DNA from: Neiella holothuriorum
GTDB taxonomy: Bacteria; Pseudomonadota; Gammaproteobacteria; Enterobacterales; Neiellaceae
Length of the DNA stretch: 64,000 nt
Direction of reading: 5' to 3'
Assembly: GCF_019457915.1 (NCBI RefSeq)
Contig: NZ_JAHZSS010000020.1
Coordinates: 1-64,000 of the forward strand
Shown here: one piece after another, positions 27,095 through 36,445 of the stretch
How the letters are laid out: every line of letters starts with the position of its first letter
Numbering within the stretch: the first letter of the stretch is position 1
The notes under the pieces: model-generated
What the model was told of the DNA's origin: nothing
The model's database searches: none
The model's input: the letters and a program-made list of their open reading frames with translations, nothing else
Position numbers and translations under genes: made by a program

Positions 27095-28576
27095 CTATTT
27101 GCCATTAACAGCATCAAAGTCATCTAAGACTGATTGAACCGGGTGTTGTGAGAGCAGAGAGCCAATGACGATAGCCACGACAGCTAACAGCACGCCCGGC
27201 ACCATTTCATACAGTTCAAACACGCCACCACTTAATTGACGCCAAACCACCACAGTGATGCCGCCAGTGAGCATGCCAGCAAGAGCACCTGCGCGCGTCA
27301 TGCGACGCCAAAACAGCGACAGTAACAACACGGGGCCAAAGGCTGCGCCGAAGCCTGCCCAAGCATAGGCAACTAAGTCCAGCACCGAGGTGTCGGGGTT
27401 CCAGGCCAGCGCAGTGGCAATCAAGCACACCACCACAACCGTAAGGCGACCGGTCCATACTAATTCAGTTTGTGTGGCACTTGGGCGCAGCCAGCGGCGA
27501 TACAAATCTTCCGTAAAGGCCGATGAAGACACTAATAGTTGGGAGTCCGCGGTGCTCATGACCGCCGCCAAAATCGCAGCCAGTAAAATGCCTGCCAACC
27601 ACGGATGGAACAGTACATTGACCATTTCAATGAAGACAGTTTCAGCATCACTTAACGCGGGTAATTGATGTTGAGACAAATACACCAAACCACATAAACC
27701 CACCAACAGCGCACCAATCTGACATAAGAAATTCCAGCTGACGGAAATCTTGCGCGCGGTGATAATGGTTTGATCACTTTGGGTCGCGGCAAAACGAGCC
27801 AGAATATGAGGTTGACCAAAGTAACCCAGCCCCCATGCTAGCAGCGATATAATGGAGATAGTGGTGAGCGGGAATCCTTCGGAATCGGTCATCGCGTTGA
27901 GCAATTGCGGGTTAATATCCGCCAGTTCGGTAAAGAGGCCGCCGTCGAGCTGGAGTAAGATGGCAACGGGCACAAATAATAATGCCAGCATCATCAATAG
28001 ACCTTGCACCACGTCTGTCCAAGTGACGGCCAGAAAGCCGCCAAACAAGGTATAAGACACCACGCAAATAGCACCCACAACCACCGCAACGTGATAGTTC
28101 ATGTCAAACACGCTCGCGAATAGTTTGCCGCCTGCCACTAAGCCTGAGCCGGTGTAAAACAAAAAGAACACCAGAATGACCAGTGCGGCAATCATTTGTA
28201 AAATACCGCTCTGATCGGCAAATCGGCGAGATAGATACTCAGGAACGGTGAGTGCATCCTGACAGCGAATGGTGTAGCGGCGCAGCCGTGTGGCCATTAA
28301 TCGCCAATTGAGCCAAAAACCAAGCATTAAGCCAACCGCCAGCCAAATGGCCTCAAAACCTGCCAAGTAGGCATAGCCCGGTAAACCCAACAACAGCCAG
28401 CCACTCATATCCGAAGCACCGGCACTTAACGCCGCGGGCACGGGGCCCAGCGAGCGGCCGCCGAGAAAGTAATCCGACACGCCCTGTGTTTTGCGGTAAG
28501 CCCACACCCCGATGGCCAGCATCATGACCAAGTACAAGGCGAAAGTAGCAAGAACAGAAAAATCAGCGGTGGGCAT
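27095..28576 (-). CDS. putP: Sodium/proline symporter PutP
   Basis: This 493-residue SSS-family transporter carries DYFLGGRSLGP, SAGASDMSGWLLLGLPG, YTGSGLVAGGKLF and the VMSTADSQLLVSSSAFTEDLYR motif typical of PutP. It imports proline with Na+ across the inner membrane through about 13 helices. ATG 28576 (MPTADFSV) gives an N terminus that lines up with Escherichia coli PutP; the frame extends 36 residues further without family support. No putA is adjacent. Confidence 0.88.
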   Translation of the reverse strand: MPTADFSVLATFALYLVMMLAIGVWAYRKTQGVSDYFLGGRSLGPVPAALSAGASDMSGWLLLGLPGYAYLAGFEAIWLAVGLMLGFWLNWRLMATRLRRYTIRCQDALTVPEYLSRRFADQSGILQMIAALVILVFFLFYTGSGLVAGGKLFASVFDMNYHVAVVVGAICVVSYTLFGGFLAVTWTDVVQGLLMMLALLFVPVAILLQLDGGLFTELADINPQLLNAMTDSEGFPLTTISIISLLAWGLGYFGQPHILARFAATQSDQTIITARKISVSWNFLCQIGALLVGLCGLVYLSQHQLPALSDAETVFIEMVNVLFHPWLAGILLAAILAAVMSTADSQLLVSSSAFTEDLYRRWLRPSATQTELVWTGRLTVVVVCLIATALAWNPDTSVLDLVAYAWAGFGAAFGPVLLLSLFWRRMTRAGALAGMLTGGITVVVWRQLSGGVFELYEMVPGVLLAVVAIVIGSLLSQHPVQSVLDDFDAVNGK

Positions 28577-28797
28577 GTGGGGTCTCATGAATCGGTAACA
28601 GTGGTAACAGACTACGCCAAATCGGCCGTGAATTCGTCTCGTTTTGCCGAGCAAGTGTTTGACTTGGCGTGATCTTGTTATCAAGTTGCTGGTTTAAACG
28701 GGTTAAGTATCACAACAAAAGATAAAACAATTGGCGCCTGTAGCAATGCTCTTATATCCATAAAGCTCAGACGTTAAACGAAACTTTTTCGAGTTCT

Positions 28798-29241
28798 ATG
28801 GATGTAACCATTCGCGCCCTAAGTGCGGCTGAAACGTTGCCGGTTCGAATGCCGGTATTGCGCCCAGGCCGACCACTGGAAAGCGCTATTTTCGACGGTG
28901 ATGATGAGCCAACCACCATTCACATAGGCGCATGTGCGGCCAATGAGGTCGTTGGTGTTGTTAGCCTAATGAAAACGCCAATGGTTGAGCAAATCGATCA
29001 GCTCGCTTATCAATTGCGGGGGATGGCAACACAGCCGGAGTGGCGTGGCAAAGGTATTGGCCGCGATTTGCTGCAAGCATGTGTGGCGGCAATGGTTGAA
29101 GTCGATGCCGATCTGATCTGGTGTAACGCCAGAAGTCATGTGGTGCAATTCTATCAAGCTGCCGGATATCAGGCGATTGGTGCGCCATTTCATATTGCCG
29201 ATGTGGGGCAACACCAAAAAATGTTTTTAGCGTTGCCATAA
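28798..29241 (+). CDS. GNAT family N-acetyltransferase
   Basis: This 147-residue single-domain acetyltransferase has the acetyl-CoA-binding motif A (MATQPEWRGKGIGRDLL) followed by the usual motif B (IWCNARSHVVQFYQAAGYQ). The substrate is unknown. It is preceded by a 221-bp gap shared with the divergent putP and followed by the bfd gene, which has its own candidate Fur site. Confidence 0.82.
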   Translation: MDVTIRALSAAETLPVRMPVLRPGRPLESAIFDGDDEPTTIHIGACAANEVVGVVSLMKTPMVEQIDQLAYQLRGMATQPEWRGKGIGRDLLQACVAAMVEVDADLIWCNARSHVVQFYQAAGYQAIGAPFHIADVGQHQKMFLALP

Positions 29242-29270
29242 GTTGCTGAATCTCTTCAAACTAATATTCT

Positions 29271-29285
29271 TGATAATCATTCGTA
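29271..29285. promoter_or_regulatory. Candidate Fur box upstream of bfd
   Basis: TGATAATCATTCGTA matches the 7-1-7 Fur motif TGATAATNATTATCA at 11 of 14 informative positions, with the left arm perfect. It lies 46-60 bases before the bfd ATG, a promoter position. bfd is commonly iron-regulated, so the site makes sense. Confidence 0.5.
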
Positions 29286-29330
29286 TTTGCATTAATCTTA
29301 ACGCATCTCAATTAAGGTTATGGATCTTTC

Positions 29331-29525
29331 ATGTTCGTTTGCATCTGTCACGGTATTACCGACAAAGACATTCGCGGGGCGGTTGCCAATGGCGCCACCA
29401 GCATGAGTGATATTAAGCGTACCTTAAAAGCATCAACCCAATGTGGCAGCTGCGCCATGTTGACCGCGTCCATTGTTCGTGAAGAACTAGCAAAAACTGA
29501 CACGCCTTTCTACGACGCCGCATAA
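29331..29525 (+). CDS. bfd: Bacterioferritin-associated ferredoxin
   Basis: This 64-residue [2Fe-2S] protein has ligands Cys4, Cys6, Cys38 and Cys41 (CIC near the start and CGSC later), exactly the Bfd spacing. It accepts electrons to release iron from bacterioferritin. No bfr gene is adjacent. A candidate Fur box lies upstream and a long hairpin begins at its stop codon. Confidence 0.92.
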   Translation: MFVCICHGITDKDIRGAVANGATSMSDIKRTLKASTQCGSCAMLTASIVREELAKTDTPFYDAA

Positions 29526-29561
29526 CCTTTGCGCAGGCATTGCTGCCTGTTATCAAAGGTT
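29524..29561. terminator. Long hairpin after bfd
   Basis: AACCTTTG (29524-29531) pairs with CAAAGGTT (29554-29561), and an inner stem CAGGCA (29534-29539) pairs with TGCCTG (29544-29549). No T-run follows, so it is either a weak terminator or an mRNA-stabilising stem. Confidence 0.5.
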
Positions 29562-29646
29562 CACCAGTTCGACAAACCCTTGTCATAAAAACCTGTCAAC
29601 TTACTGCCCGAATTTAATCTTTTCTTACCATTTTCGGGACATAATC

Positions 29647-31401
29647 ATGAAAAAAGCATGGACTCGCCGCGAGTTTCTCGTGATGTCGGCGATCGGAGCG
29701 GGCAGCGCTGTACTTTCTGTTGGGCTTTCTGGCTGTGGCAGTGATAACGATGGCATTCGTGGCGCTTTCAATCACGGTGTCGCTAGTGGCGATCCGGCAG
29801 CCAATGCCGTTATTCTTTGGACCCGAGTGACGCCGGAAAAAGACGGCGATGTAGTGGTGAGCTGGCAGGTGGCAGAAGATGACGCCTTCAACCAGATCGT
29901 GATTGACGGCTCGACCACCACAACCGTCGAGCGCGACTACACGGTCAAAGTTGATGCCGCCGGCTTATCTGCTGGCACCACTTACTACTACCGCTTCAAA
30001 GTGCGTGGCCTGTATTCCCCCGTAGGGCAAACCAAAACGCTACCCGTTGGGGTTGTAGAACAAGTGCGCTTTGCCACTGTGAGCTGTTCGAATTTCCCTG
30101 CAGGATATTTCCATGTGTATGGCGAGATTGCCACCAGAAATGACTTGGATGCCGTCATACACCTTGGCGACTACATCTATGAATATGGCGCTGATGGCTA
30201 TGCATCCGACTATGCTGAAGCGATGGATAGGGTCGTGCAGCCCACTACTGAGTTATACCAATTAAGCGACTATCGTCAGCGCTACGCACAATACCGTACC
30301 GATACCAATTGTCAGGCTGCTCATGCGGCTCACCCCTTCATTGTGGTGTGGGATGACCATGAGATTGCCAACGATATATGGCGCGATGGCGCTGAGAATC
30401 ATGATAACACCGAAGGCGACTTTGATGAGCGCAAATTAGCGGCGCTTCAAGCCTTTTTTGAATGGTTGCCGATTCGCCCCGTTGGCAACATGGCGTTTGA
30501 TGAAAATATTTATCGCACTTTCGACTATGGCGAGCTGGTGGTGCTACACATGCTCGACACTCGGGTTGTTGGCCGTGATCAGCAGTTAGATTATGCCGAT
30601 TACATCGACTCGGCCACGGGTGCCATTGATGCAGACGGTTTTACCGCGGCAGTGTCTGACAGTAATCGAACGCTGTTAGGTGCAACGCAGCTAAGTTGGT
30701 TGCAGGGTCAATTGACAACTTCAACTGCGCAATGGCAAGTACTCGGCCAGCAAGTGCTGATGGGGCGTATGCTGCTGCCTGCAGCTATAGCAACGCAGCA
30801 ACTCAGTATTGAACAGTATGCCGAACTTGGCGCCTTAGCCGTCCTTGCTCAGCGCGCAGCGGCAGGTGATCCGACATTAACCGCTGACGAGTTGGCTTAC
30901 TTGTCGGCCAATGCTGACCGACTTACCGCTGACGTGCAGGCGCTACTGCAACTACCTTCGATTCCATACAACCTAGATGCGTGGGATGGCTATGCCTATG
31001 AACGCGAAGTTGTACTGGGCACCGCGATGGCAAACCAAGCTAATTTAGTGGTGCTGTCTGGCGACACGCACAATGCGTGGGCCAATCAACTGACCGATGC
31101 ATCGGGCAATGTTGCTGGTGTTGAATTTGCCACTACTTCGGTGTCTTCGCCGGGTATGGAAGAATACTTAAACATTGCGGATGACGCTGCGCCGGCAACC
31201 GAAGCAGGGCTCGTTCAGCTGGTGGATGGCTTAAAATATTGCAACATTAACCAGCGCGGCTACATGGTCGCGACCTTTACCGAATCGGGAGCATCAGCTG
31301 AGTGGACATTTGTGAATTCAGTCAAGTCGACCGATTACCAGGTAGTTGCTGAGCGAGCGGCGAGCATGAGTGCTACTGCTGGAACTGCAACGCTCGGCTA
31401 A
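29647..31401 (+). CDS. phoD: PhoD-type alkaline phosphatase/phosphodiesterase, Tat-exported
   Basis: This 584-residue metallophosphatase opens with a Tat signal (TRREFL) and a possible lipobox (LSGC), so it may be anchored after export. A PhoD N-terminal beta domain (GVASGDPAANAVILWTRV) and the metallophosphoesterase domain follow, with metal-binding blocks FATVSCSNF, IHLGDYIYEYG, VVWDDHEIANDIW and LSGDTHNAW. It releases phosphate from organic esters in the periplasm or at the surface. The two TGTCA repeats upstream (29581, 29594) are 13 rather than 11 bases apart, so I do not call a PHO box. Confidence 0.9.
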   Translation: MKKAWTRREFLVMSAIGAGSAVLSVGLSGCGSDNDGIRGAFNHGVASGDPAANAVILWTRVTPEKDGDVVVSWQVAEDDAFNQIVIDGSTTTTVERDYTVKVDAAGLSAGTTYYYRFKVRGLYSPVGQTKTLPVGVVEQVRFATVSCSNFPAGYFHVYGEIATRNDLDAVIHLGDYIYEYGADGYASDYAEAMDRVVQPTTELYQLSDYRQRYAQYRTDTNCQAAHAAHPFIVVWDDHEIANDIWRDGAENHDNTEGDFDERKLAALQAFFEWLPIRPVGNMAFDENIYRTFDYGELVVLHMLDTRVVGRDQQLDYADYIDSATGAIDADGFTAAVSDSNRTLLGATQLSWLQGQLTTSTAQWQVLGQQVLMGRMLLPAAIATQQLSIEQYAELGALAVLAQRAAAGDPTLTADELAYLSANADRLTADVQALLQLPSIPYNLDAWDGYAYEREVVLGTAMANQANLVVLSGDTHNAWANQLTDASGNVAGVEFATTSVSSPGMEEYLNIADDAAPATEAGLVQLVDGLKYCNINQRGYMVATFTESGASAEWTFVNSVKSTDYQVVAERAASMSATAGTATLG

Positions 31402-31422
31402 CTGGTTGTTGAAGATGATGGT

Positions 31423-31458
31423 GGAGCGGCGAAATGTTAGATGGCGCTTAGCCGCTCC
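31423..31458. terminator. Hairpin between convergent genes
   Basis: GGAGCGGC (31423-31430) pairs with GCCGCTCC (31451-31458) across a 20-base loop, between the convergent phoD and DUF98 genes. There is no T tract; a terminator role is a guess from position. Confidence 0.35.
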
Positions 31459-31494
31459 TATTGTACGCTGGGGTAATACGAGCAGGTTGCTGAG

Positions 31495-31971
31495 TTAGGC
31501 GTCTTGGTAGGTTTTAATCGGAAACCGCTCGGTGATCAGCATGGCTGGGCGGCCAGCCATGACGATACGGTAGCAGCGCCAAACTTCTTGCTGCGCTTCA
31601 TCTATGCCCCAGTCCAGCACTTCACGCAAAGTTTCGCTGCGTGCTTGGCGTAACGCTTTGCCGATGCCAGCTTCGTGGCGCTCAATGCATTCAATGGTTT
31701 GCATCGGCACACGCTCACTGAGAATGACGGCTGTGGCGCGTAAATAAGTGGTATCACTCGACTTCCCCACAATTTGGGTGCTGCGGCAAATCACTTCATC
31801 GCCGGGGGCGGCGTCAAGCATGAGTAAGTCGTGATTGGATACGGGCGCGGTAGTTTGATCAACCTTGGCGATAATGGCTTCAGCAAACCAAGCTTCTAAC
31901 ATGGTGGAAACGGTGCCGTCAGTGCTGATCAAAACTTTCAATAAAGCGGGAAGTTGGGCGTCGTGAGTCAA
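31495..31971 (-). CDS. DUF98/chorismate pyruvate-lyase-like protein
   Basis: A 158-residue protein of the UbiC-related fold: it has TDGTVSTMLEAWF near the start, a central PGDEVICRSTQI, and the C-terminal RCYRIVMAGRPAMLITERFP. Family members with known activity remove pyruvate from chorismate to give 4-hydroxybenzoate, but many DUF98 proteins are uncharacterised. The frame begins with TTG 31971 and has no later Met before the conserved core; AAGGGG lies about 10 bases upstream. Whether it is a true ubiquinone-pathway UbiC cannot be settled here. Confidence 0.65.
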   Translation of the reverse strand: MTHDAQLPALLKVLISTDGTVSTMLEAWFAEAIIAKVDQTTAPVSNHDLLMLDAAPGDEVICRSTQIVGKSSDTTYLRATAVILSERVPMQTIECIERHEAGIGKALRQARSETLREVLDWGIDEAQQEVWRCYRIVMAGRPAMLITERFPIKTYQDA

Positions 31972-32064
31972 GATAAATCAACCCCTTGGAAACAGGCTAA
32001 TCAGTGTAACAACCGTAGGCACGCCTTTCAATTTGCAGATGGGGGCTAGGGCCTTGCCCCCACG

Positions 32065-33501
32065 TTAACCAAATACCAGAGGTAGCAGCCATACGGCGGC
32101 ACAGGTAATGAGTGCCGTGGCTACTAAATTGAGCACAAAACCTTTACGGGCCATTTGTTTGATCTTGAGCTCGCCAGAGGCAAACACAATGGCGTTGGGC
32201 GGTGTCGCAACCGGCATCATAAAGGCGCAGCTGGCAGCCAGCGCAGCCGGGATCACAATGCTCTCCGGCGCAAAACCTAGCGAGACAGCAACGGGCCCGA
32301 GCAACGGTAAAAAACCTGCCGTTGTTGCGGTATTGCTGGTCACTTCCGTTAAAAACACAATGGCAGCGGTGACGGTAAGGATTAACACCCACAGCTGACC
32401 TGTGCCCGCTTGGCCTATGGAGTTGCCAATAAACTGTGCTAACCCACTGACTTTGATCATGCCAGCCAGAGCTAGGCCGCCGCCAAACAAAAGCAGCACG
32501 CCCCACGGCAGTTTCTGTGTGGCTGGCCAATCAAGTAGGCGCTCAGCATTGCCGTCAGCATTTTGTTTACCACTCGGAATGATGAACAACAACGTCGCGG
32601 CTAGCATCGCGATTGTGGTATCGGACAAGGGCAAGCCGGTGAGCTTCGCTAGTGGCACGCGCAAAATCCAGCCCGCTGCGGCTGCCACAAATATAATGAG
32701 CACGCGTTTTTCATGGCGATGCAAACGACCCAGCTGCTTAAGCTGCTGCTGGAATAACTCATGGGTTTGATCTGAGCCGGCGCCCTCCAAGCCACTGCGG
32801 GTTAACCAATACCACGCGGCGACCAGCAGCACACAGCACATGGGGAGGGCAAACAGCATCCATTGACCGAAGCCGATTTCAATGTGGTAGGTATCGCTAA
32901 GGTAAGCCGCGAGTAACGCGTTCGGTGGCGTACCAATCAGGGTCGCTACGCCGCCAATACTGGCGCTGTAGGCGATCCCGAGCAGCAATGCTGGTGATAA
33001 ATCTGATACATCGTGATCCACTTTCAGCAATTCGATGACCGACAACGCAATGGGCAGCATCATCACGGCGGTGGCAGTATTGGACATCCACATGCTTAGA
33101 AACGCGGTGACCAACATCAGGCCGCCAACCTGTAAGCGAGGATTGGAGCCAACCAAGGTCATGGTGGCGAGGGCTATACGGCGGTGCAGATTAGAACGTT
33201 CCATTGCCAATGACAGCAAAAAGCCACCTAAAAACAAGAAGATCAACGGGTGCGTGTAAAGCGAGGAGACTTGCTTCATCGGTAAAATACTAAGCAGAGG
33301 CGCAACAATCAGCGGGGTTAACGCGGTAACGGCCACGGGCACAGTTTCCGTGACCCACCAGATTGCCATCATGATGGCTAAACCTGCGGTCATCCAAGCC
33401 GGTGCCGATAATTCTGCATGAGGCGGTGGGGTCAGGATGGTGATGAGCAGGCAGGCTAAACCAAGCCAAAGCCCCCATTGACGACTCGCACTATTAGCCA
33501 T
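32065..33501 (-). CDS. DASS (SLC13) family sodium:anion symporter
   Basis: This 478-residue integral membrane protein has the two Ser-Asn-Thr signatures of the DASS/SLC13 family: MSNTATAVMMLP in the first half and TSNTATTAGFLPLL in the second, plus the end motif ATPPNAIVFASG. It probably imports dicarboxylates, or sulfate or phosphate, with Na+. Typical length and about 11-12 helices. It stands alone; a GC stem (32041-32061) follows its stop. Confidence 0.88.
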   Translation of the reverse strand: MANSASRQWGLWLGLACLLITILTPPPHAELSAPAWMTAGLAIMMAIWWVTETVPVAVTALTPLIVAPLLSILPMKQVSSLYTHPLIFLFLGGFLLSLAMERSNLHRRIALATMTLVGSNPRLQVGGLMLVTAFLSMWMSNTATAVMMLPIALSVIELLKVDHDVSDLSPALLLGIAYSASIGGVATLIGTPPNALLAAYLSDTYHIEIGFGQWMLFALPMCCVLLVAAWYWLTRSGLEGAGSDQTHELFQQQLKQLGRLHRHEKRVLIIFVAAAAGWILRVPLAKLTGLPLSDTTIAMLAATLLFIIPSGKQNADGNAERLLDWPATQKLPWGVLLLFGGGLALAGMIKVSGLAQFIGNSIGQAGTGQLWVLILTVTAAIVFLTEVTSNTATTAGFLPLLGPVAVSLGFAPESIVIPAALAASCAFMMPVATPPNAIVFASGELKIKQMARKGFVLNLVATALITCAAVWLLPLVFG

Positions 33502-33735
33502 GAGTGCTCCTCTTCGATGTTCAACCCTGCACCTAGCTTAGTCGAGGTGTCTTTTTACGGGGACCGAGGGCTGGTTGCAAAACAGCCAGTTGCACGAATT
33601 TTTGATGCGGCGCAAGCTTCTGTTCGGTATTCCAATCATATCCACAACTGGCCCGCGTTGAAGTTCTGTTCAATCTGCCCCACAATGACCATCAAATCAG
33701 CTAGATGGAAAGCCTGTCACTAGAAGGCGTGCCCT

Positions 33736-34323
33736 ATGGAACAGCCACAACTCATCAACCAAGTTTTTGACGCCATTGATGCGATCAACAAAGCCGATCC
33801 AAACATGGAGCTGCTGGAAGATATCGAGCTACCTGCTGCACTGCTTTACGGCACTCGCATGAGCAGTATGCTGGAACGCTTTGCGCCGCAAGCGCCAGAG
33901 GTCGTGCAAATTGCTGCACGTGCTCAGCACATCAAGCGCTGGGCGATTCCTCGCTCTGATTACCCAACGGGTAAAAAAGGCTATTACGATTGGCGTCAAA
34001 CGCTCGGTAAAAAACATGCCGAATGGACTGGCGAAATCCTCGCTTCGCTCGGCTATGACCAACAGGTTATTGAGCGAGTAGGCGCCTTACTGCGCAAAGA
34101 ACGACTCAAGGCCGATCCTGAGTGCCAGCAATTAGAAGACGTGATTTGCCTCGTCTTTTTGGCCCATTATGCCGAAGCCTTTGCCGCTCAGCATACGGAA
34201 GAGAAGGTCATTGATATTCTGCAAAAGACTTGGCGAAAAATGTCTGACGCTGGCCATGCTTATGCACTGGAACAAAGTTACCCGTCAGCGGTACAAGGGT
34301 TGATCGCAAAAGCCTTAGGGTAA
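33736..34323 (+). CDS. DUF4202 domain protein
   Basis: This 195-residue soluble protein matches the DUF4202 pattern: FDAIDAINKADPN, LLYGTRMSSMLERF, ARAQHIKRWAIPRSDYP, RKERLKADPECQQLEDVICLVF and DILQKTWRKMSDAGHAYAL. The conserved His/Asp residues suggest an HD-like all-helical metal site, but no activity is established. In other genomes the family has been seen near sulfur or glutamate metabolism genes; nothing of that kind is next to it here except the anion transporter divergent from it. Confidence 0.82.
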   Translation: MEQPQLINQVFDAIDAINKADPNMELLEDIELPAALLYGTRMSSMLERFAPQAPEVVQIAARAQHIKRWAIPRSDYPTGKKGYYDWRQTLGKKHAEWTGEILASLGYDQQVIERVGALLRKERLKADPECQQLEDVICLVFLAHYAEAFAAQHTEEKVIDILQKTWRKMSDAGHAYALEQSYPSAVQGLIAKALG

Positions 34324-34326
34324 TTT

Positions 34327-34821
34327 TTATTGCTGGTGCAGCTCATGTGCCAGCAACCATTCCTTTCTTGTAATTCCTCCTGCATATCCCGTTAACTCGC
34401 CATTGCTACCAATTACGCGATGGCAGGGAATCACAATCGCAATTGGGTTGCGGCCATTGGCGGCACCAACAGCTCTTACCGCCTTAGGCTTGCCAATGCT
34501 GACCGCTTGCTCTGAATAGTTGCGGGTTTGGCCCCAAGGAATCGTTTGTAAAGCTCGCCAAGCCGCTTGTTGAAAGCTCGTTCCTGCGGGAGCCAACGGC
34601 AGCTCGAAGCTTGTTCGCTTGCCCGTAAAGTACTCGCTGATTTGCTGCTCGACCTTGAGTAGGCTTGGGTGATGAGCTTGTCCAATGGGCAGAGCGGAGT
34701 CTGTTTGGAATGAGTCGCTGAATGCTAAACGAATCAACGGACAGTCAACTAGCGCGGTATCTGAAATCGCGATCATCTCGCCTAATGGCGTCGCAAATTG
34801 ATGGTAGATCAAGCTACTCAC
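34327..34821 (-). CDS. ogt: Methylated-DNA-protein cysteine methyltransferase Ogt
   Basis: A 164-residue O6-alkylguanine-DNA alkyltransferase with the acceptor motif IPCHRVIG, the preceding VGAANGRNP and the wing GYAGGITRKEWLL. It transfers methyl groups from guanine or thymine O to its own cysteine. The start is GTG 34821, within the GTGA overlap with the upstream Ada/AlkA stop and with AGGGAG six bases before it; the longer frame to 34872 would lie inside that gene. Confidence 0.92.
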   Translation of the reverse strand: MSSLIYHQFATPLGEMIAISDTALVDCPLIRLAFSDSFQTDSALPIGQAHHPSLLKVEQQISEYFTGKRTSFELPLAPAGTSFQQAAWRALQTIPWGQTRNYSEQAVSIGKPKAVRAVGAANGRNPIAIVIPCHRVIGSNGELTGYAGGITRKEWLLAHELHQQ

Positions 34822-36263
34822 GGTTGGCTCCCTAGCTGATTCCAAAGCTGAAACGTCGCATAACTGCCCCACGGACTTACCTCTGCTGCTTCAAGCGATA
34901 AACCACTCGCTTTTAGTGCATTTTTAACGCCAAGGTCTGATTTTAAAAATATGTTGGGGTTCGATAAGCCGCGAAGCTTCACGTAGTCCACTGTCCAAGG
35001 ACCGATTCCTTTGAGTGCAAGCCAATCGTCGGGCTGGCTGTCACCATGCTGGCGGCAGTAACTAGCCAGGTTAAGCAGGCTTTGCCTGCGGCTATTGGGC
35101 ATTTTCAAAAACATCAAATCGGATTCAGCTACTGCCTGCGGGGTTGGGAATAGCTTGGTCGGGGGATTAGCGTCCGGTGTGTCGGTTTGTTGCTGTGGCA
35201 GTCGTTCCCCCAGTTCTTGCACGACTTGCTGCACTAAATTTCGAGCAGCTTTTACCGAAACTTGCTGGCCTAAAATAGCGCGTACACCAGCCTCAAACAC
35301 ACTCCATATGCCGGGTAAGCGAATGCCAGAAACAAAACCATGGGTGAGCCCCGCTTGTTTTAGATGCCCATCAATCACATGACTATCGGCATCTAAATCG
35401 AATAACCGCCTGATCTTGGCAATCAGTAGCGGGAGCGCTGATAAATCATTGAGTTGAACGCTTAGCTGAAGCGCGTTGGCGGACTCATGGTGGCGCACGT
35501 CAAATCGTGTTTTTTGACCATTGAGCTCAATGGTTCGCGCATAACTATGGTCACCAACTTGCTCTAATCCATCAATGGCGCGGGCACGCAAAAAAGCCAA
35601 CATTTGCGCCCAATTAAATGGTGGCCGATAGGCCAGCTGCAAGGTGACGGTTGGCACGGTTGACGGCACCTCTTGTCGCCGCCGGATCTGGCGTGGTTGT
35701 AGTTGCAAGGTGCTGGTAAATGCATCGTTAAACCGGCGCACACTATTGAAACCGCTAGCCAGCGCGATTTGGGTAATCGGTAAGTGGGATTGATGCAGTA
35801 ATTGTTTGGCGAGTAGTAAACGTCTACTGGCTTCAAACTGTTTGGGCGATATGCCAATAAAGCGCTGGAACAACTGGCGCAAATGGCGATCGGAAACGCC
35901 CAACCGCTCACTCAGCTTGGCCAAGGTTTGATGCTGTAAGGCGCCTTGGTTGATAAGAGCAATGGCTCGCTGCACCGTGGTTTCAACGCCGCGCCACGCA
36001 TAAGACTGTGGCGCTGAATCTGGCCGGCAGCGCAAGCAAGGCCGAAAGCCCTGATGCAAAGCGGTAGCAGCATGAGCAAAGTAGCTCACGTTTTCCTCAA
36101 GCGGCGGCGAGGCAGGGCAAATGGGGCGGCAAAAAATGCCAGTGGTTTTCACCGCCACAAAAAAACGACCATCAAAGCGCGCGTCACGAGCTAGCCGCGC
36201 TTGTCGGCATTGCTCGTCAGTTAACGTATTAACGAGTGACTGTTTTGTTGTCTCGGTTGCCAT
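34818..36263 (-). CDS. alkA: Ada-AlkA fusion: DNA phosphotriester sensor, AraC domain and 3-methyladenine glycosylase
   Basis: Three modules in 481 residues. The first is an Ada N-terminal zinc domain with Cys45, Cys49, Cys76 and Cys79 (FCRPICP and PCLRCRPD), which accepts methyl from phosphotriesters. The second is an AraC helix-turn-helix pair (about 90-190). The third is an AlkA-type helix-hairpin-helix glycosylase with AILGQQVS and GIGPWTVDYVKLRG followed by FLKSDLG, which holds the catalytic Asp. Methylation of the first domain would turn the protein into an activator of its own operon, by analogy with Ada. ogt follows in a GTGA overlap, so sensing, base excision and direct reversal are in one unit. 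Confidence 0.92.
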   Translation of the reverse strand: MATETTKQSLVNTLTDEQCRQARLARDARFDGRFFVAVKTTGIFCRPICPASPPLEENVSYFAHAATALHQGFRPCLRCRPDSAPQSYAWRGVETTVQRAIALINQGALQHQTLAKLSERLGVSDRHLRQLFQRFIGISPKQFEASRRLLLAKQLLHQSHLPITQIALASGFNSVRRFNDAFTSTLQLQPRQIRRRQEVPSTVPTVTLQLAYRPPFNWAQMLAFLRARAIDGLEQVGDHSYARTIELNGQKTRFDVRHHESANALQLSVQLNDLSALPLLIAKIRRLFDLDADSHVIDGHLKQAGLTHGFVSGIRLPGIWSVFEAGVRAILGQQVSVKAARNLVQQVVQELGERLPQQQTDTPDANPPTKLFPTPQAVAESDLMFLKMPNSRRQSLLNLASYCRQHGDSQPDDWLALKGIGPWTVDYVKLRGLSNPNIFLKSDLGVKNALKASGLSLEAAEVSPWGSYATFQLWNQLGSQP

Positions 36264-36413
36264 ACTTGTTGCCTGCTGGGAATACGGAAGTGCTCGTTGC
36301 TTGGCCTAGATTAACCCAACGGCTAGTTGAAACTAGCCATTTTCGGAACTGAATGATGCGATGAGCATTGCGTGTGCGGGCAAGAAATTGGCAACAAGCC
36401 GGTTGTTATTCGC

Positions 36414-36443
36414 TTGAATTAAATTTTTATTCAGGTGTATAGT
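36414..36443 (+). promoter_or_regulatory. Promoter of the thi operon
   Basis: TTGAAT (36414-36419) and TATAGT (36438-36443) are separated by 18 bases. The start site would fall near 36450, immediately before the TPP riboswitch. Confidence 0.6.
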
Positions 36444-36445
36444 GG

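Noticed and set aside
29580-29600. PHO box upstream of phoD
   Set aside because: Two TGTCA repeats are present but 13 bases apart; the canonical PhoB repeat spacing is 11.
32040-32062. GGGGGC/GCCCCC stem after the DASS gene as a terminator
   Set aside because: Good pairing but no T-run on either strand, so I did not list it as a terminator.
33478-33723. 81-codon ORF on the plus strand
   Set aside because: It starts inside the DASS gene on the other strand and has low-quality composition; no domain is recognisable.
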